Shown: positions 1 to 11,377, counted from the stretch's first letter. The stretch is 64,000 bases of DNA from Symsagittifera roscoffensis (GCF_963678635.1 NC_087070.1:8344539-8408538), one strand, 5' to 3'. Program-made: numbers and translations. Notes: a model not told the origin generated them from the letters alone.

Positions 1-58
1 CTCCATTTCCAAACTTCATTATTTTGCATATGGATTCAAATAACTTGCTCGTTTATAG

Positions 59-280
59 TTGGATCAAATAAACTCGACCTTGAATAAGGATAAACTCCAG
101 GTTATGTCACGACTTGTCGAAGTTTGGGATGAGGATGAAGTGAACAAAACAATTGAATTACAGCAAAAACAGTGCCGTGGCAGAAAGCTTCGTCGCCATA
201 TAAACCGGAATATGGGTGAAGTTAGAGAATCAATTAAGTATACAGTGGTGCATATAGTTGTGTTGAAAGCTGGAGAGTAG
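59..280 (+). CDS. Short ORF, possible 3' tail of an upstream retroelement pol
   Basis: This is a 73-codon frame beginning at a TTG and running into the start of the first long repeat. Its middle is basic (GRKLRRHINRN, followed by GEVRES) and vaguely resembles the end of retroelement integrases, where a basic R-R-x-I-N-R stretch precedes the stop. If so, the adjacent 2.7-kb repeat would also be the 3' LTR of an element lying mostly to the left of the window. The resemblance is weak, only the last ~60 codons are visible, and the frame could be chance. Confidence 0.2.
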   Translation: MDQINSTLNKDKLQVMSRLVEVWDEDEVNKTIELQQKQCRGRKLRRHINRNMGEVRESIKYTVVHIVVLKAGE

Positions 281-2311
281 TACAAGGCGGTGTAGTATAG
301 CAGAAAAAGCGAAAGTCTAGTTAAGCAAAAAAAGGTGTTGTGAGAGTGGTTAGCTATTGCATAATGAGTCGATTTGAGGTGTTAGATTGGACTATATACC
401 TTATTAGAAAGACGGTAACAAAAAAATTTTGTCATTAGCATCATTCGGGAGAATAATAGACTAGAAGGGAAGACTGTAGAATTTGTGAATCTACTGTATT
501 TCAAGCTATAGTAACCTGAGCGTAAGATTGAATCGACATTAAGTTAAGTAGCACAGCGAACAAGGGGTAAAGTTCGAAATAGTTCAATCTTCGAAGATAT
601 AGTCCCTCCTTCGGCGGAAAATGCAGGGGGAGTAAGATTTGTAACCCCCCCCCCCCCACAAATCGGAACTACGAAAGCTGATGTTATGAAATTCAGGCGA
701 GCGATACTAGAGATGATTTGACCCAGGCAAACAAAAATCGGAACCCCTCAGACAATTGGGGGGCAAGTGATAATGGTTCCCGGAAGTGTAAATGGCCCTA
801 TCAGAACTCGGTAACTAGCGGTTGGAATAGACTCAAAATCTAGTATGTTGTAGGCCTAGTTAAGGGGATGTTAAGTTTGGAAACCCAGACCCCTCAGACC
901 TCCTTCTCCGGTTTTATGCCCTATGCAAATAGACCCCACCCCGACTTCCGGGATTTGTTTCTCGGCCACCGATGAGCGCAGGGAGCTGAAACTTGGGGGG
1001 ATAGCATAGGTAGTGGCAGGATACATCTTGTGTTATAATTTGAAACAAATCCAGCGGTTGAACCGGAAGTTATTAGCACTTTGGAAAACAACCCCTTAAA
1101 CCGGAAGTAGGCAATTTACGCAAAATAATGAGCGAGGCCATATCAATTTTATGGCGGCATCAGATACTACAGTTCATCCCCAAAAAAAACCCTAGTGATT
1201 GAAACCCCTCCGATGACTCCTTCCGTTGTTAATAGCTTTTTCACGGGAAAAGTGATAATGGACCTTAGTAATGGGATAACTTAGGAAGAAGTAACGGGAT
1301 GTGGATGAAACATGGTAGTTAGGGCCCCATGGGATTCTAAACCCAAAATGGAAGTTTGACACCGGGTGACCCCGGGGTGATCTCAAATTGACTTTTGGGC
1401 GCTTAGGACCTATTTGTATAGAAAACCTCGGGATTAACACCGGAAGGTGGCGTATTCCCCAGCCCAACCCCTGGAAATGAGAATGGTTCATCTTGCTAAA
1501 AAGTTGGGAGGAAAACTTATATATCGGGAGGTAAAGCAGAAGCTGATAGAGATATAGTTTTTACATTGCAACCTTGGAGTAGAGGATTTAATTTAAAATG
1601 GACTAGGTAAACATTGGGTTCAAATTAGCTTGGCGGGTGATCTATTAATAGCAACTCAACTAGACTAAAAGAAAATTTGTCCCAGAGGAAATAGATCGTA
1701 ATAGGACCGCGGCATGAGAGTTAAGTTTCCTAAGTAGTATGAACGGACGGGAAATTTACTTGGCTCTCCGGGGGTGACTTTCTGGTTCGATTTGACCCCT
1801 GATAGACGAACTACGTTCACCTGATAGCTAGAAGGTCGGGATTGGAATAGAGTAGAGATAGAAAGTTTAGATGCCTAAAATGATTTAGCTACCCATAAAA
1901 AGGGTCTCCCCCTACCCTTGAGAGGTCGGAACGTTAACGGGATAATTAAAATAAAGACCTTGGAAGGAATACTGAGTAAACATGGCTTGGCTTAGAGGTT
2001 AGTTGAACACGAAAGCTGAAGTTCACTGAGTTCAAGAATTAGTTGATTAGAATCGTATGATTTTTGTTTGCTTGGTCAAATTATGACAGCTACCGCATAC
2101 CGGATATCTAATAAACGTGAAAAGATTGATAAAAGAAATCGATGTTGGCACGTGGCAGAGTTGACTGGAGGAGGGATATAGTCTTAAAACATGTGCGGAC
2201 GGGTGATTTAAGCGGATGTCAGGACTGATAGAGAATGGCGTGACTTAAGTAAAACTAAGTGTAAAGAAAGATAAGGAATTGGAGGGTACCGGAGAGCCTG
2301 TTAGAGTCAGA

Positions 2312-2408
2312 ACCGTGTGAGCTACCATTAAGAGTACTTGGTTCTCGTCAGAGAAGAGAACAGTGTTAGCTACTATCAACAGTAGTTGGTTCTCATCAGA
2401 GTAGAGAA
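2312..2408. repeat. 48-bp tandem repeat inside LTR copy 1
   Basis: Two adjacent units share GTGTKAGCTACYATYAA and GGTTCTCRTCAGAG. The corresponding place in LTR copy 2 (about 9370-9470) holds the same pair with a small deletion. Tandem units just upstream of the LTR end are common in U3/R regions; any regulatory role here is inference. Confidence 0.6.
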
Positions 2409-2422
2409 CAATCATTGCTAGC

Positions 2423-2530
2423 GAGCGAGCTGATTGGAACCCGAGTTTAATACCGGGTTGAATAAGTAGTGTGAGCGAGCTGATTGGAACCCGAGTTTCG
2501 TACCGGTTGAATTAGTTGTGTGAGCAAGCT
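2423..2530. repeat. 50-bp tandem repeat inside LTR copy 1
   Basis: Two full units start with GAGCGAGCTGATTGGAACCC at 2423 and 2473. A third partial unit (GAGCAAGCTG) starts near 2523. The same array is present in LTR copy 2 at about 9480-9585, so it predates separation of the two copies. Confidence 0.65.
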
Positions 2531-2940
2531 GTGCCGCTGGAGTAGGCGAGTTTTGAGTCGAGTCAATCGAAAACTGACGAGCGATTGAACGGAACGGGAA
2601 CTCAAAATAGAAGTTGCTAAATAGTAGTTAGCTCATTAAGGGCACTGTAAATTGTTTTATTTCCTTCACGATTGAGAATTTACTCATTGTGCCCACGATT
2701 TGCTGAACTAGCTAGAAGCGCGAGAGGAGAGTCGAAAAGAGCCTAAATCGAAGGGGAAGTTGCTTAATCCTTTGATCGGCCGATTAAGTCTGACCACCAA
2801 TAAAAACTTTTCGGGATTGTGGATCATATCGTGTCTTAGTGTCACCCGCTTTTACACGGTTTTAAGGGGAGAAACTCAGCGGCAGTTAAGTAGAGTGGAA
2901 GCGTGCTTAGAGGAGAAGACTCCCCGGAAAGAATCTGCAT

Positions 2941-2957
2941 TGGCGCTCCTGGGTGGG
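2941..2957 (+). promoter_or_regulatory. Putative tRNA primer-binding site (TGGCGCTCCTGGGTGGG)
   Basis: The sequence starts with TGG, the complement of a tRNA CCA end, one base after the CA that ends the LTR. The same 12-15 bases recur just downstream of LTR ends at 42931, 54926 and (minus strand) 41634. That recurrence is the main reason to believe it is a primer site. I cannot name the tRNA. Confidence 0.55.
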
Positions 2958-3065
2958 CTTTCTTTATCGAGCGAATAACGATCTTTGGATTCGGCAACAA
3001 CTAGTGTTTGACGAGTAGACCGAACGACGAAGAAGAAATTGGATCGAGACAATCAAGATGCAAGC

Positions 3066-3405
3066 GAAGTATTCTTCAAAGGAAGAGTTGACGATTTGTT
3101 TCTGTTGGGAATCAACTTAGGAAGTGTGGGTTATTCGAATTGGATCAACTACGTCAATTTTAGAATGATGCATCCGAGGAAGGAACTGAGGAACTACTGC
3201 GCTCCAAGGCATGACGGCGCTGTAATTCACGGCTGGACAATCATGAAGTTGGAGATAGGATCACTAACCGAGAAAATAGCAGTTATCGTTGTGGAGAACT
3301 TGTTCAGATCCTTGTTTATCAGTCTCAGCACGCTGAAAAGAAAGTCAGAAATCAAGTTGGACAATCAACTGCGCTGTATTCATACAGGCGATAGTTCAGT
3401 GCCAT
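3066..3405 (+). other. Retropepsin-like module 1
   Basis: The N-half reads FFKGRVDD...GINLGSVGYSNWIN, with N-L-G-S at the place of D-T-G-A/S. The C-half reads GWTIMKLEIGSLTEKI and VVENLFRSLFISLSTL, then a G-D-S-S-V-P-L turn. Order and spacing match the family, but the catalytic aspartate is absent. Confidence 0.5.
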
Positions 3406-3540
3406 TGCTGGAAGAGATTGGCCCTCCCTTGGATGAAAGCAGAATGAGGCAGATTATGGCTCCCTCCGACTATCCCAGAGTGCTAACAGGAGAAGTTGGA
3501 GGACAAGATATTGCCCACAGATTGGAATGGGCTAACAAGA

Positions 3541-3895
3541 GACGAACTTTCGTTTGGGGCAGTGTGTGTGATAAAAAGTGGACATTGAGATTGACAATGT
3601 GACAGATTGCAACTTGATATCCGAAGGTTTGCTTGAACCCCTCGGGTGCGAAGACGCTTTCCGAGAGATTCAATGGAAAAGAACGAAAGGTCGAGGCCCT
3701 CGGATACATCAGAACAAGAGTCCGATTCGGTAGCTTTGAGGGAACCTTCATGTTGATCATTGTCAGTAACCACGTTCTCGATTCGGATGTAGTCCTGAGT
3801 GCTCAGGGACATGCGGAGTGTCACAAGCTATTCGTGAGCCATGACAAAAGAACGCTGTGTCACGAGGGCAATCTAATGGAGCCGACGCCAGTATT
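3541..3895 (+). other. Retropepsin-like module 2 (frameshifted)
   Basis: The N-half changes frame near 3575. It then reads VDIEIDNVTDCNLIS, with D-N-V-T at the active-site position and a typical N-L-I-S strand after it. The C-half, back in the first frame, reads GYIRTRVRFGSFEG and IIVSNHVLDSDVVLSAQ. The aspartate may survive, but the T-G is lost. Confidence 0.5.
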
Positions 3896-4155
3896 TCTTT
3901 GAGAAACTACCTAAAAAACTACCAATGATCATGCTGGACGAAGAAACGATTGCGACAAAAAAGAAGATATCGATGTGGAAAGCGGAAGAATCGAAGAAGC
4001 CGAATACAAGTATGGTTAGCGAACAAACCACGATGAACGAAGCCAATTTAACGACTATAACTTGTTCAATAGGAAGTGATAACGATGATTCATCGGGCAG
4101 TAGAATGCTGCTGGAAGCGGCTGAAGGGCCAACCGAGGTTAAGCCGAAGCAGCAC

Positions 4156-4520
4156 TTGATCGATGTGTTTGTGGACAACCTTCTAGTTCGGATGGAGCTG
4201 GAAGAGACTACTGCAGTCTACATGATGAATGTATGTGCTTTCATGATCCTGGAATCTTCCCCTCAGCTTCAGGCGTTCAACGGGAAAATTCACGAATGCT
4301 GGGATGATCAGATTAGTGACGTTGTCGTTCTGGGCCAGGCAGAAGTGGATGTGCAGATTGGGCATTCAGCGAGCGACTGGATGTCGTTGTAGTGGCGGCT
4401 ACTGAGATAGAAGTCGACATGGTGCTGAGCCTCAAACAATTGGAAGGACGACACGGGATGCTCCTCAAACGCACCAGAGGGATGCTACGGACTGGAGGGG
4501 AAGGAACGGTTGAGTTGATC
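4156..4520 (+). other. Retropepsin-like module 3 (frameshifted)
   Basis: The N-half reads DVFVDNLLVRMELEETTAV, with E-E-T-T in place of D-T-G. The C-half starts GQAEVDVQIG, changes frame near 4365, and continues VVVAATEIEVDMVLSLKQLE. The two halves fit the module pattern on either side of the shift. Confidence 0.5.
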
Positions 4521-4837
4521 ACCGAAGACTGCAAAGAAACGATTTCACATCATTTCGAAGTTGTGCTTGACGGGGCAGAAATCCAGAGATCCCAAGAGCA
4601 ATGAGCAAAGTTAAAGACGAAAACCACCTAGCCGAGCCTGCTCACGAAGGGTTTGGTGTATTGGCCGAGCTTGTTGGCAAAAAGGGCGTCACGTCAGGAC
4701 CACTTAGCGGTGAAGCAGAGCTTACTGCCCGCGCCGAGACTCAGTGTTTGGATTCCATACCTAGCGAGGGAAACGTTGAGATCGCAACTGAAGTCGAATC
4801 TAACGCAGGGCGGAGAACAAGATCAGTTGAAACTAGC

Positions 4838-5190
4838 AGGATGTTTCTGAATGCGTTCCCCAATGGTGTGTATATGTATACCGAATTTGAAGACGAGATT
4901 GCGGGCAACTTGATGCGACTGGACGTTGCACCGTTGCAGCCACGGCCAGTTATACTGCAGTTCAACGGAAGATTGATTTGAAGAAGTGACGGAAATGTCC
5001 GAGATGTCGAAGTGTAGGGATTAATATCGGTGGAAATCAAGTTGGGAAGACTGAAAAGGACAATTCCAGCCGTACTATTGGAAAATCACGAGATGAACAT
5101 GGACATGGTTCTGAGTACTCGATGGATGAACGAATGTTTAGGAAGTTTCTATAATAAGAAGTCAAAGAAAATTTTCACGTTCCGACCCAA
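4838..5190 (+). other. Retropepsin-like module 4 (broken)
   Basis: The N-half reads NAFPNGVYMYTEFEDEIAG, with D-E-I-A at the active-site position. Stops and a frame change lie at 4979-5030. The C-half reads ISVEIKLGRLKRTIPAVLL and NHEMNMDMVLSTRWMNE, which aligns closely with modules 2 and 3. Confidence 0.5.
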
Positions 5191-5410
5191 GTAAGGCAGT
5201 TTCATTCGAATGGGAGTCGTGCCCAAGGCCGCAGAAAATTGAACTCGCAGAGGAGCCTCAGACACAGTTTGTAGATCGGAAAGACGGAGACGACAAGCCG
5301 ATGGTGGGACGCCGAGTGAAGGAGTCACGAGTTGTGGCCCCCGAGAATGAGAGGAAGGAAGTGAGTGAATCAACTCCCGTGGTATTGGATCCGGACGACA
5401 GGTATTGGAT

Positions 5411-5780
5411 GCCCATCAGAGCATTCATGAATGGCTATGTCAACAACAGGGCTGCTAAAATGGACCTGGATCCGAACCATGAATGGATCCTGTTAAGCTA
5501 CAAAACCCACCGGTCGTTTGGATCAGAGGTGCGCCTGAGACAGGCCGAAAAATTCTCGAGACAAAAACAGGAGACAGTTTGGACGTAGTCGGCAAAGCGT
5601 CGATCGTGCTTCAGCTGGGACAGTTTCAGAGAATGACCGATGTCTTGGCGGTCGATGGATTGGATGTTGATCTAACACTTGGACTCGTTTGGTATGAACG
5701 GAACGAAGATTTCATTTTCGACATGAAGAACGAAGTTCTGAAAACTGGAACGAAGTGCAGTAGTCCAATTGAGGTTAAAT
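5411..5780 (+). other. Retropepsin-like module 5 (frameshifted)
   Basis: The N-half reads RAFMNGYVNNRAAKMDLDP, with D-P-N-H at the active-site position, followed by W-I-L-L-S. The frame changes between about 5483 and 5588. The C-half reads GKASIVLQLGQFQRM and VDGLDVDLTLGLVWYERN, the closest of the five to an ordinary retropepsin 'ILG-x-x-W/F-L' end. Confidence 0.55.
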
Positions 5781-6958
5781 TCAGATGTCCTGGGAGACCG
5801 AGATTTCATGTCCGACACAGAATGGATTCAGGCAGAGTACGCGTCAATGCAGCTGCGACTACAGACTCCTGTGACACGGTGCTGGCTTACCGCGAGAGTG
5901 CAGGCTCTGGCACAGAAATGGCTAGGTGTGAAGTGGCAGTGACACGCGAAACTCAAACTGGCGAAGTAGGAAAAGTTCACGACGCTGCCGAGCGAGTCGG
6001 CACCGAAGTTTCCGAAAGTAGCGGTCAGGAAAACGAGTGCAAGTGAATGAGTCATGGCTGTTCGAGAGAAGATGATCTGGAGAAATGCGAACCCGACGAC
6101 AAATCAATGGAACGCGCCTGCCTGACAGAGATGGGACACAATGTGAAATCGGTCGATGAGCAAAGTGAAGACAATGCTGTGGCACTAGGCGAGGTTACGA
6201 GTGCAAAAGCGATTGAAGTGGGGGAGTCACGCGTGGAATTGGATTATTTCCCCATTTCTTTCCAATTTTGAGTCGCCCAATTACATTCTTGCTGTCACAC
6301 ACAAACGGTACGCGAAGCGGACTCGCGATGGTTGGACGGGAGAAAAGAGAAGTAACGATTGCTCCGGGCGGGAATGAGAACAACACAAAAGGATCTTTAG
6401 ACGAGACTGACGATAATGAGTTGAGCTTTGACGAGGACGAGACTGCAGATGGTTTTCTGCGAAGTGGGGACAATGCCTCTGCGGGAGGACAGATGATGAT
6501 TGCAACCGTGCAAAAGCCAGATGACAAAAACATGGACGAAACAAAAACTACTTGGGCCGAAACGTGCCAAGAGATGACGGAAACGACGTGCGAACACAGA
6601 ATGTCTAAGAAAGTATGGGACGAACGTCAAAATCTGCTTGCGAGTAGCAGATCAGAAGGTTGCCTCAGGTCATCCAAGCGATTCCGAACAAACGATCACC
6701 GAGAGTGGCTTGGCGGTAGAAGGGAAGTGGGGCGTAGAAATGTAAAGTCCGCCTACTTCCACAATTTGATCGATCGATAGAAAAGCTGTCTTTGTTCGGC
6801 GAAGATGAAGTTGACCGGGGCTGGGCCGCAACGGAGGGCGAGGTCCCGAAGCAGTGTTTGCAACCTCCAGATGCTATGGGGGAGTCGGATAACTGGACTG
6901 TGCCGCAGCAGGACTACCGGCACCTCATAGACAGATGGAAACGACAGGAGGAGCGATG

Positions 6959-7306
6959 AAAGAGACTTGAAACAAGAGGTCGGTGAAATAGTACGGGGTT
7001 CAGTTCAGTTCAGTGATTAAAACGGAAAACTCTTTCTCCCTCTCTCACATTCTAATTTCATTTGCGATATTTATAAAAGCTTTAGAAACATCTCCACCAG
7101 TAGGACGGATAGAACCTGAGTGAAATTTTTGGTAGAACAATTTATTGTTTTGATAGAATGATTGAGGCATTTCACAACGCATTTAAAATCTTTCTTAGAC
7201 TCTTAGTTGCTTCACTCAACGAAGCAACCCTTGGTGCTTAGATAAACGAATTGATAATGTAAGAGTCTACGGAAACTGAAGCCCGCGGTTCGCTGCGTCT
7301 CAACAC
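6959..7306 (+). other. 3' non-coding region of the pseudo-protease element
   Basis: No coding signal is visible between the last stop and LTR copy 2. It starts with a short TTCAG triplication (near 6998). It contains a perfect 8-bp stem with a 7-nt loop at 7206-7228 (GTTGCTTC...GAAGCAAC). I do not see a clear polypurine tract immediately before the LTR, which weakens the LTR reading. Confidence 0.5.
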
Positions 7307-10001
7307 GTATACAGTGGTGCATATAGTTGTGTCGAAAGCTGGAGAGTAGTACAAGGCGGTGTAGTATAGCAGAAAAAGCGAAAGTCTAGTTAAGCAAAAA
7401 AAGGTGTTGTAAGAGTGGTTAGCTATTGCATAATGAGTCGATTTGAGGTGTTAGATTGGACTATATACCTTATTAGAAAGACGGTAACAAAAAAATTTTG
7501 TCATTAGCATCATTCGGGAGAATAATAGACTAGAAGGGAAGACTGTAGAATTTGTGAATCTACTGTATTTCAAGCTATAGTAACCTGAGCGTAAGATTGA
7601 ATCGACATTAAGTTAAGTAGCACAGCGAACAAGGGGTAAAGTTCGAAATAGTTCAATCTTCGAAGATATAGTCCCTCCTTCGGCGGAAAATGCAGGGGGA
7701 GTAAGATTTGTAACCCCCCCCCCCCCACAAATCGGAACTCAGAAAGCTGATGTTATGAAATTCAGACGAGCGATACTAGAGATGATTTGACCCAGGCAAA
7801 CAAAAATCGGAACCCCTCAGACAATTGGGGGGCAAGTGATAACGGTCCCCGGAAGTGTAAATGGCCCTATCAGAGCTCAGTAACTAGCGGTTGGAATAGA
7901 CTCAAAATCTAGTATGTTGTAGGCCTAGTTAAGGGGATGTGAAGTTTGGAAACCCAGACCCCTCAGACCCCCCACCTCCGGTTTTATGCCCTATGCAAAT
8001 AGACCCCACCCCGACTTCCGGGATTTGTTTCTCGGCCACCGATGAGAGCAGGGAGCTGAAACTTGGGGGGATAGCATAGGTAGTGGCAGGATACATCTTG
8101 TGTTATAATTTGAACCAAATCCAGCGGTTGAACCGGAAGTTATTAGCACTTTGGAAAACCACCCTTAAACCGGAAGTAGGCAATTTACGCAAAATAATGA
8201 GCGAGGGCATATCAATTTTATGGCGGCATCGGATACTACAGCTCATCCCCGAAAAAAACCCTAGTGATTGAAACCCCTCCGATGGCTCCTTCCATTGTTA
8301 ATAGCTTTTCCCCGGAAATAGTGATAATGGACCTTAGTAATGGGATAACTTAGGAAGAAGTAACGGGATGTGGATGAAACATGGTAGTTAGGGCCCCATG
8401 GGATTCTAAATCCAAATATGGAAGTTTGACACCTGGTGACCCCGGGGTGACATCAAATTGATCTTTGGGCGCTTAGGACCAATTTGTATAGAAAACCTCG
8501 GGATTAACACCGGAAAGTGGCGTATTGCCCAGCCCAACCCCTGGAAATGAGAATGGGTCATCTTGCTAAAAAGTTGGGAGAAAAACCTATATATCGGGAG
8601 GTAAAGCAGAAACTGATAGAGATATAATTTTACATTGCAACCTTGGAGTAGAGGATTTAATTTAAAATGGACTAGGTAAACATTGGGTTCAAATTAGCTT
8701 GGCGGATGATCTATTAATAGCAATTCAACTAGACTAAAAGAAAAGTGGTCCCAGAGGAAAAAGATAGACCGCGGCATGAGAGTTAAGTTTCCTAAATAGT
8801 ATGAATGGATGGGAAATTTACTTGGCTCTCCGGGGGTGACCTTTTGGTATGATTTGACCCTAATAGACGAAGTACGTTCCCCTGATAGCTAGAAGGTCGG
8901 GATTGGAATAGAGTAGAGATAGAAAGTTTAGATGCCTGAAATGAATTAGCTACCCATAAAAAGTGTCTCCCACTACCCTTGAGAGGTCGGAACGTTAGCG
9001 GGATAAATAAAATGAAGACCTTGGGAGGAATACCGAGTAAACATGGCTTGGTTTTAAGGTTATTTGAGCTCAAAAGCTGAAGTTCACTGAGTTCATGAAT
9101 TAGTTGATTAGAATCGTATAACATTTGTTTGCTTGGACAAATTGTGACAGCTACCGCATACCGGGTATCTAATAAACATGAAAAGATTGATAAAAGAAAC
9201 TGAATTTGATACGTGGCAGAGTTGACAGGGGGAGGGATATAGTATTAAAACATGTGCGGACGGGTGATTTGGTGGATGTCAGGACTGATAGAGAATGGCG
9301 TGACTTAAGTAAAACTAAGTGTAAAGAAAGATAAGGAATTGGAGGGTACCGGAGAGCATGTTAGAGTCAGAACAGTGTTAGCTACCATTAAGAATAGTCT
9401 CGTCAGAGAAGAGAACAGTGTTGGCTACTATCAACTGAAGTTGGTTCTCATCAGAGTAGAGAACAATCAATGCTAGCAAGCGAGCTGATTGGAACCCGAG
9501 TTTAGTACCGGGTTGAATAAGTAGTGTGAGCGGGCTGATTGGAACCCGAGTTTCGTACCGGGTTGAATTAGTTGTGTGAGCAAGCTGTGCCGCTGGAGTA
9601 GGCGAGTTTTGAATCGAGTCAATCGAAAACTGACGAGCGATTGAACGGAACGGGACGCGGGCTTCAAAATAGAAGTTGCTTAATAGTAGTTAGCTCATTA
9701 AGGGCACTGTAAATAGTTCTATTTCCTTCGCGATTGAGAATTTACTCACTGTGCCCACGATTTGCTGAACTAGCTAGAAGCGCGAGAGGAGAGCCGAAAA
9801 GAGCCTAAATTGAGGGGGAAGTTGCGTAATCCTTTGATCAGCCGATTTAGTCTGGCCACCAACATAACCCTTTCGGGATTGTGGATCATATCGCGCCTTA
9901 GTGTCCCCCGCTATTACACGGTATTAAGGGGAAAAACTCTGCGGCAGTTAAGTAGAGTGGAAGCGTGCTTAGAGGAGAAGACTCCCCGGAAAGAATCTTC
10001 A
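7307..10001 (+). mobile_element. 2.7-kb long terminal repeat, copy 2 (3' LTR)
   Basis: This is the downstream partner of 238-2939, aligned with an initial offset of 7069 bases and few indels. It keeps the 13-C run (7724-7736) and the tandem repeats near 9.4-9.6 kb. It ends ...GAATCTTCA at 10001, and the next bases belong to the C-terminal end of a minus-strand hAT transposase. The downstream flank (GTCCC) does not recur before copy 1, so this is not a simple two-LTR insertion with target duplication. Confidence 0.6.
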
Positions 10002-10002
10002 G

Positions 10003-11210
10003 TCCCAATAAATCTTGTTAGCTTTAAGAAAAATTTGGGATTCCAAGATGACTGGACTCATGCTCTTTCTGTTTTAAGTGTATACTGCGCCAACAGTACT
10101 TAAGAGCCGTTCAAGACTGTTCGAGGTAGGTTTCAACCACCGAAAGTTTTTGAGTTTCCCGAGGTTTCTCGTCTTCCCGAGTTCAAGTACAGAATCAAAC
10201 ATGACCCGAGCATCAAAAAGGTCTAATCTATCTTCGTTTTGAAAAACTTTGGCTACCGAATCGATTGTTTTTCAACTCTTCAGTATGTTTTTAAGGGCGT
10301 GCTCTTTTGCTGCTGACAAATACAAAAGAAGAATTTCTGCATCTGAGAGTCTAAAAAACAGTTTTAATTCAAAATACCGTTTAAACATCAAAAGGCGGAA
10401 GACCAGCGAGTGTCATTCTGGTATACAGGACGAAGCGGAGTAAGGCTTCTCAGAGGTGTAGGTTTTTTAAGAAAACTAAGTTTTTTCATAAGTTACTGAA
10501 CTTTTGAAATAATGTAGTCAAAGACTGCAGCATGTTTTTTGGCAGATAATTCAGTCTGTGACTATAACAACCGAGCAACAAAATCTTCAAATCTTCTGCA
10601 ATTTTTTGATTGACACTCACGTTATCTCCGATATTAACAGCATCCTTGTCGGTCGATTTACCAAACAATTCCAACACAAACCTGATAAATTCAATATAAT
10701 TTCTAGCAGTGAACTCGGTTTCAACAGTAAGTGGTGAAAAAGATAAAAGGGGACATTTAATCAATTGTGAGTTGTTCGGTTGAGGAAAAAATACATAAAC
10801 ACCAAAATAATGAGTAGATGTACCACTGTCAGTCCAGCTATCGACTGTAAGTGAAAATTTTCTGGTAGTTCAGTCTTGACAATTTTTTGGACATTGACTG
10901 TAAGTTTTTGAAGATAAGTCACAATGTTCAAGTCGTGTATACTCGCGCATCAAGTCATCTATCACAAATAAAAACGGGTGCCCGACAGCAATAATCAACT
11001 CCAACCACGCGTAAAGTTTGCGAATTTGTCACGAGCACAAAATTTTTCCAAATAACTTTCGGAAAAGTTCATCAATTTTTTATAGTCTTTGTGAGTGCTA
11101 TAGACGTGTGAAAATAATTTTAATAGTCCTGATGAAGCAATCTATTTTCGCTTCACCCTACACTGACAGATGTAAACGTTTTCTTCATGTTTCGTAAAAA
11201 AAAACATTTC
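10003..11210 (-). pseudogene. hAT-family transposase, decayed, cut at its C-terminus by the LTR
   Basis: Read on the minus strand from 11210: a BED-like zinc finger (VYICQCRVK ... HVYSTH), then LELIIAVGHPFLFVIDDLMREYTRL, then the hAT core with LTVDSWTDSGTSTHYFGVYV and INIGDN / LLGCYSHRLN (10486-10764 is the longest intact frame). It continues as DAEILLLYLSAAKEHALKN and ends in the family's dimerisation motif, NSLERLLSTVGAVYT ... SMSPVILESQIFLKAN. Several stops and frame changes interrupt it. The reading stops two bases from the end of LTR copy 2, so the LTR insertion removed the extreme C-terminus. Known hAT proteins are cut-and-paste DNA transposases; this copy cannot be active. Confidence 0.75.
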
Positions 11211-11297
11211 AACAAGGTGTTTGCATAGAACGGATGCCATTTCACCTCGCTAGTTTGAGCAACTTGCATGAATTAAAAAAAATACACGTAGCAGTGC

Positions 11298-11377
11298 GTG
11301 AAAATTGGCTGATTAATCAAATATTGCGTCATCCAACGTGAAAGTTGGCTGGTTAAAAAACATTGCGTCAACCAAAG
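11298..11377. repeat. 40-bp tandem duplication
   Basis: Two adjacent units, GTGAAARTTGGCTGRTTAA... ending ATTGCGTCAWCCAAM, start at 11298 and 11338 with a few differences. It lies just upstream of the start of the hAT remnant, where hAT subterminal repeats could occur, but I see no terminal inverted repeat. Confidence 0.6.

Larger units (their letters stand above)
238..2939 (+). mobile_element. 2.7-kb long terminal repeat, copy 1 (5' LTR)
   Basis: This segment matches 7307-10001 in the same orientation at roughly 95% identity by eye. Both copies start at GTATACAGTGG and end ...AAAGAATCTNCA. It ends in CA, and a plausible tRNA primer-binding site starts one base later, so I read it as a 5' LTR. 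It does not begin with TG, and no target-site duplication matches the outer flanks. It contains a run of 13 C (645-657), short tandem repeats near 2.3-2.5 kb and no convincing gene. The small open frames inside it (for example 1192-1491 minus and 2760-2978 plus) look accidental. A non-LTR segmental duplication is the alternative. Confidence 0.6.
3012..6958 (+). pseudogene. Decayed polyprotein of five tandem retropepsin-like modules
   Basis: One coding region is spread over all three plus frames: frame A 3012-3902 with a TGA at 3600, then 3925-4392, 4392-4604, 4601-4981, about 5020-5190, 5301-5588, 5483-6271 with a TGA at 6044, 6268-6780, and a last segment 6780-6958 ending in TGA. No ATG opens it; the frame is open from 3012, after a stop at 3009. 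Five segments share a two-half pattern of the retroviral aspartic protease fold: F-x-N/K-G-x-V at the start, a position for D-T-G, then G-x-x-x-V-x-I-x-x-G and a D-x-V-L-S strand. None of the five keeps D-T/S-G. Linkers are acidic and serine/threonine rich. No zinc knuckle, reverse transcriptase, RNase H or integrase is seen, so the element is non-autonomous. Breaks may be true decay or assembly errors. Confidence 0.55.

Noticed and set aside
2760-2978. Open frame at the end of the 2.7-kb LTR, repeated at 9810-10103
   Set aside because: It is conserved only because the LTRs are duplicates, has no recognisable domain, and its end differs between copies.
3470-3824. Minus-strand frames over the pseudo-protease region
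   Set aside because: Shadows of the plus-strand coding sequence, which has the coherent module pattern.
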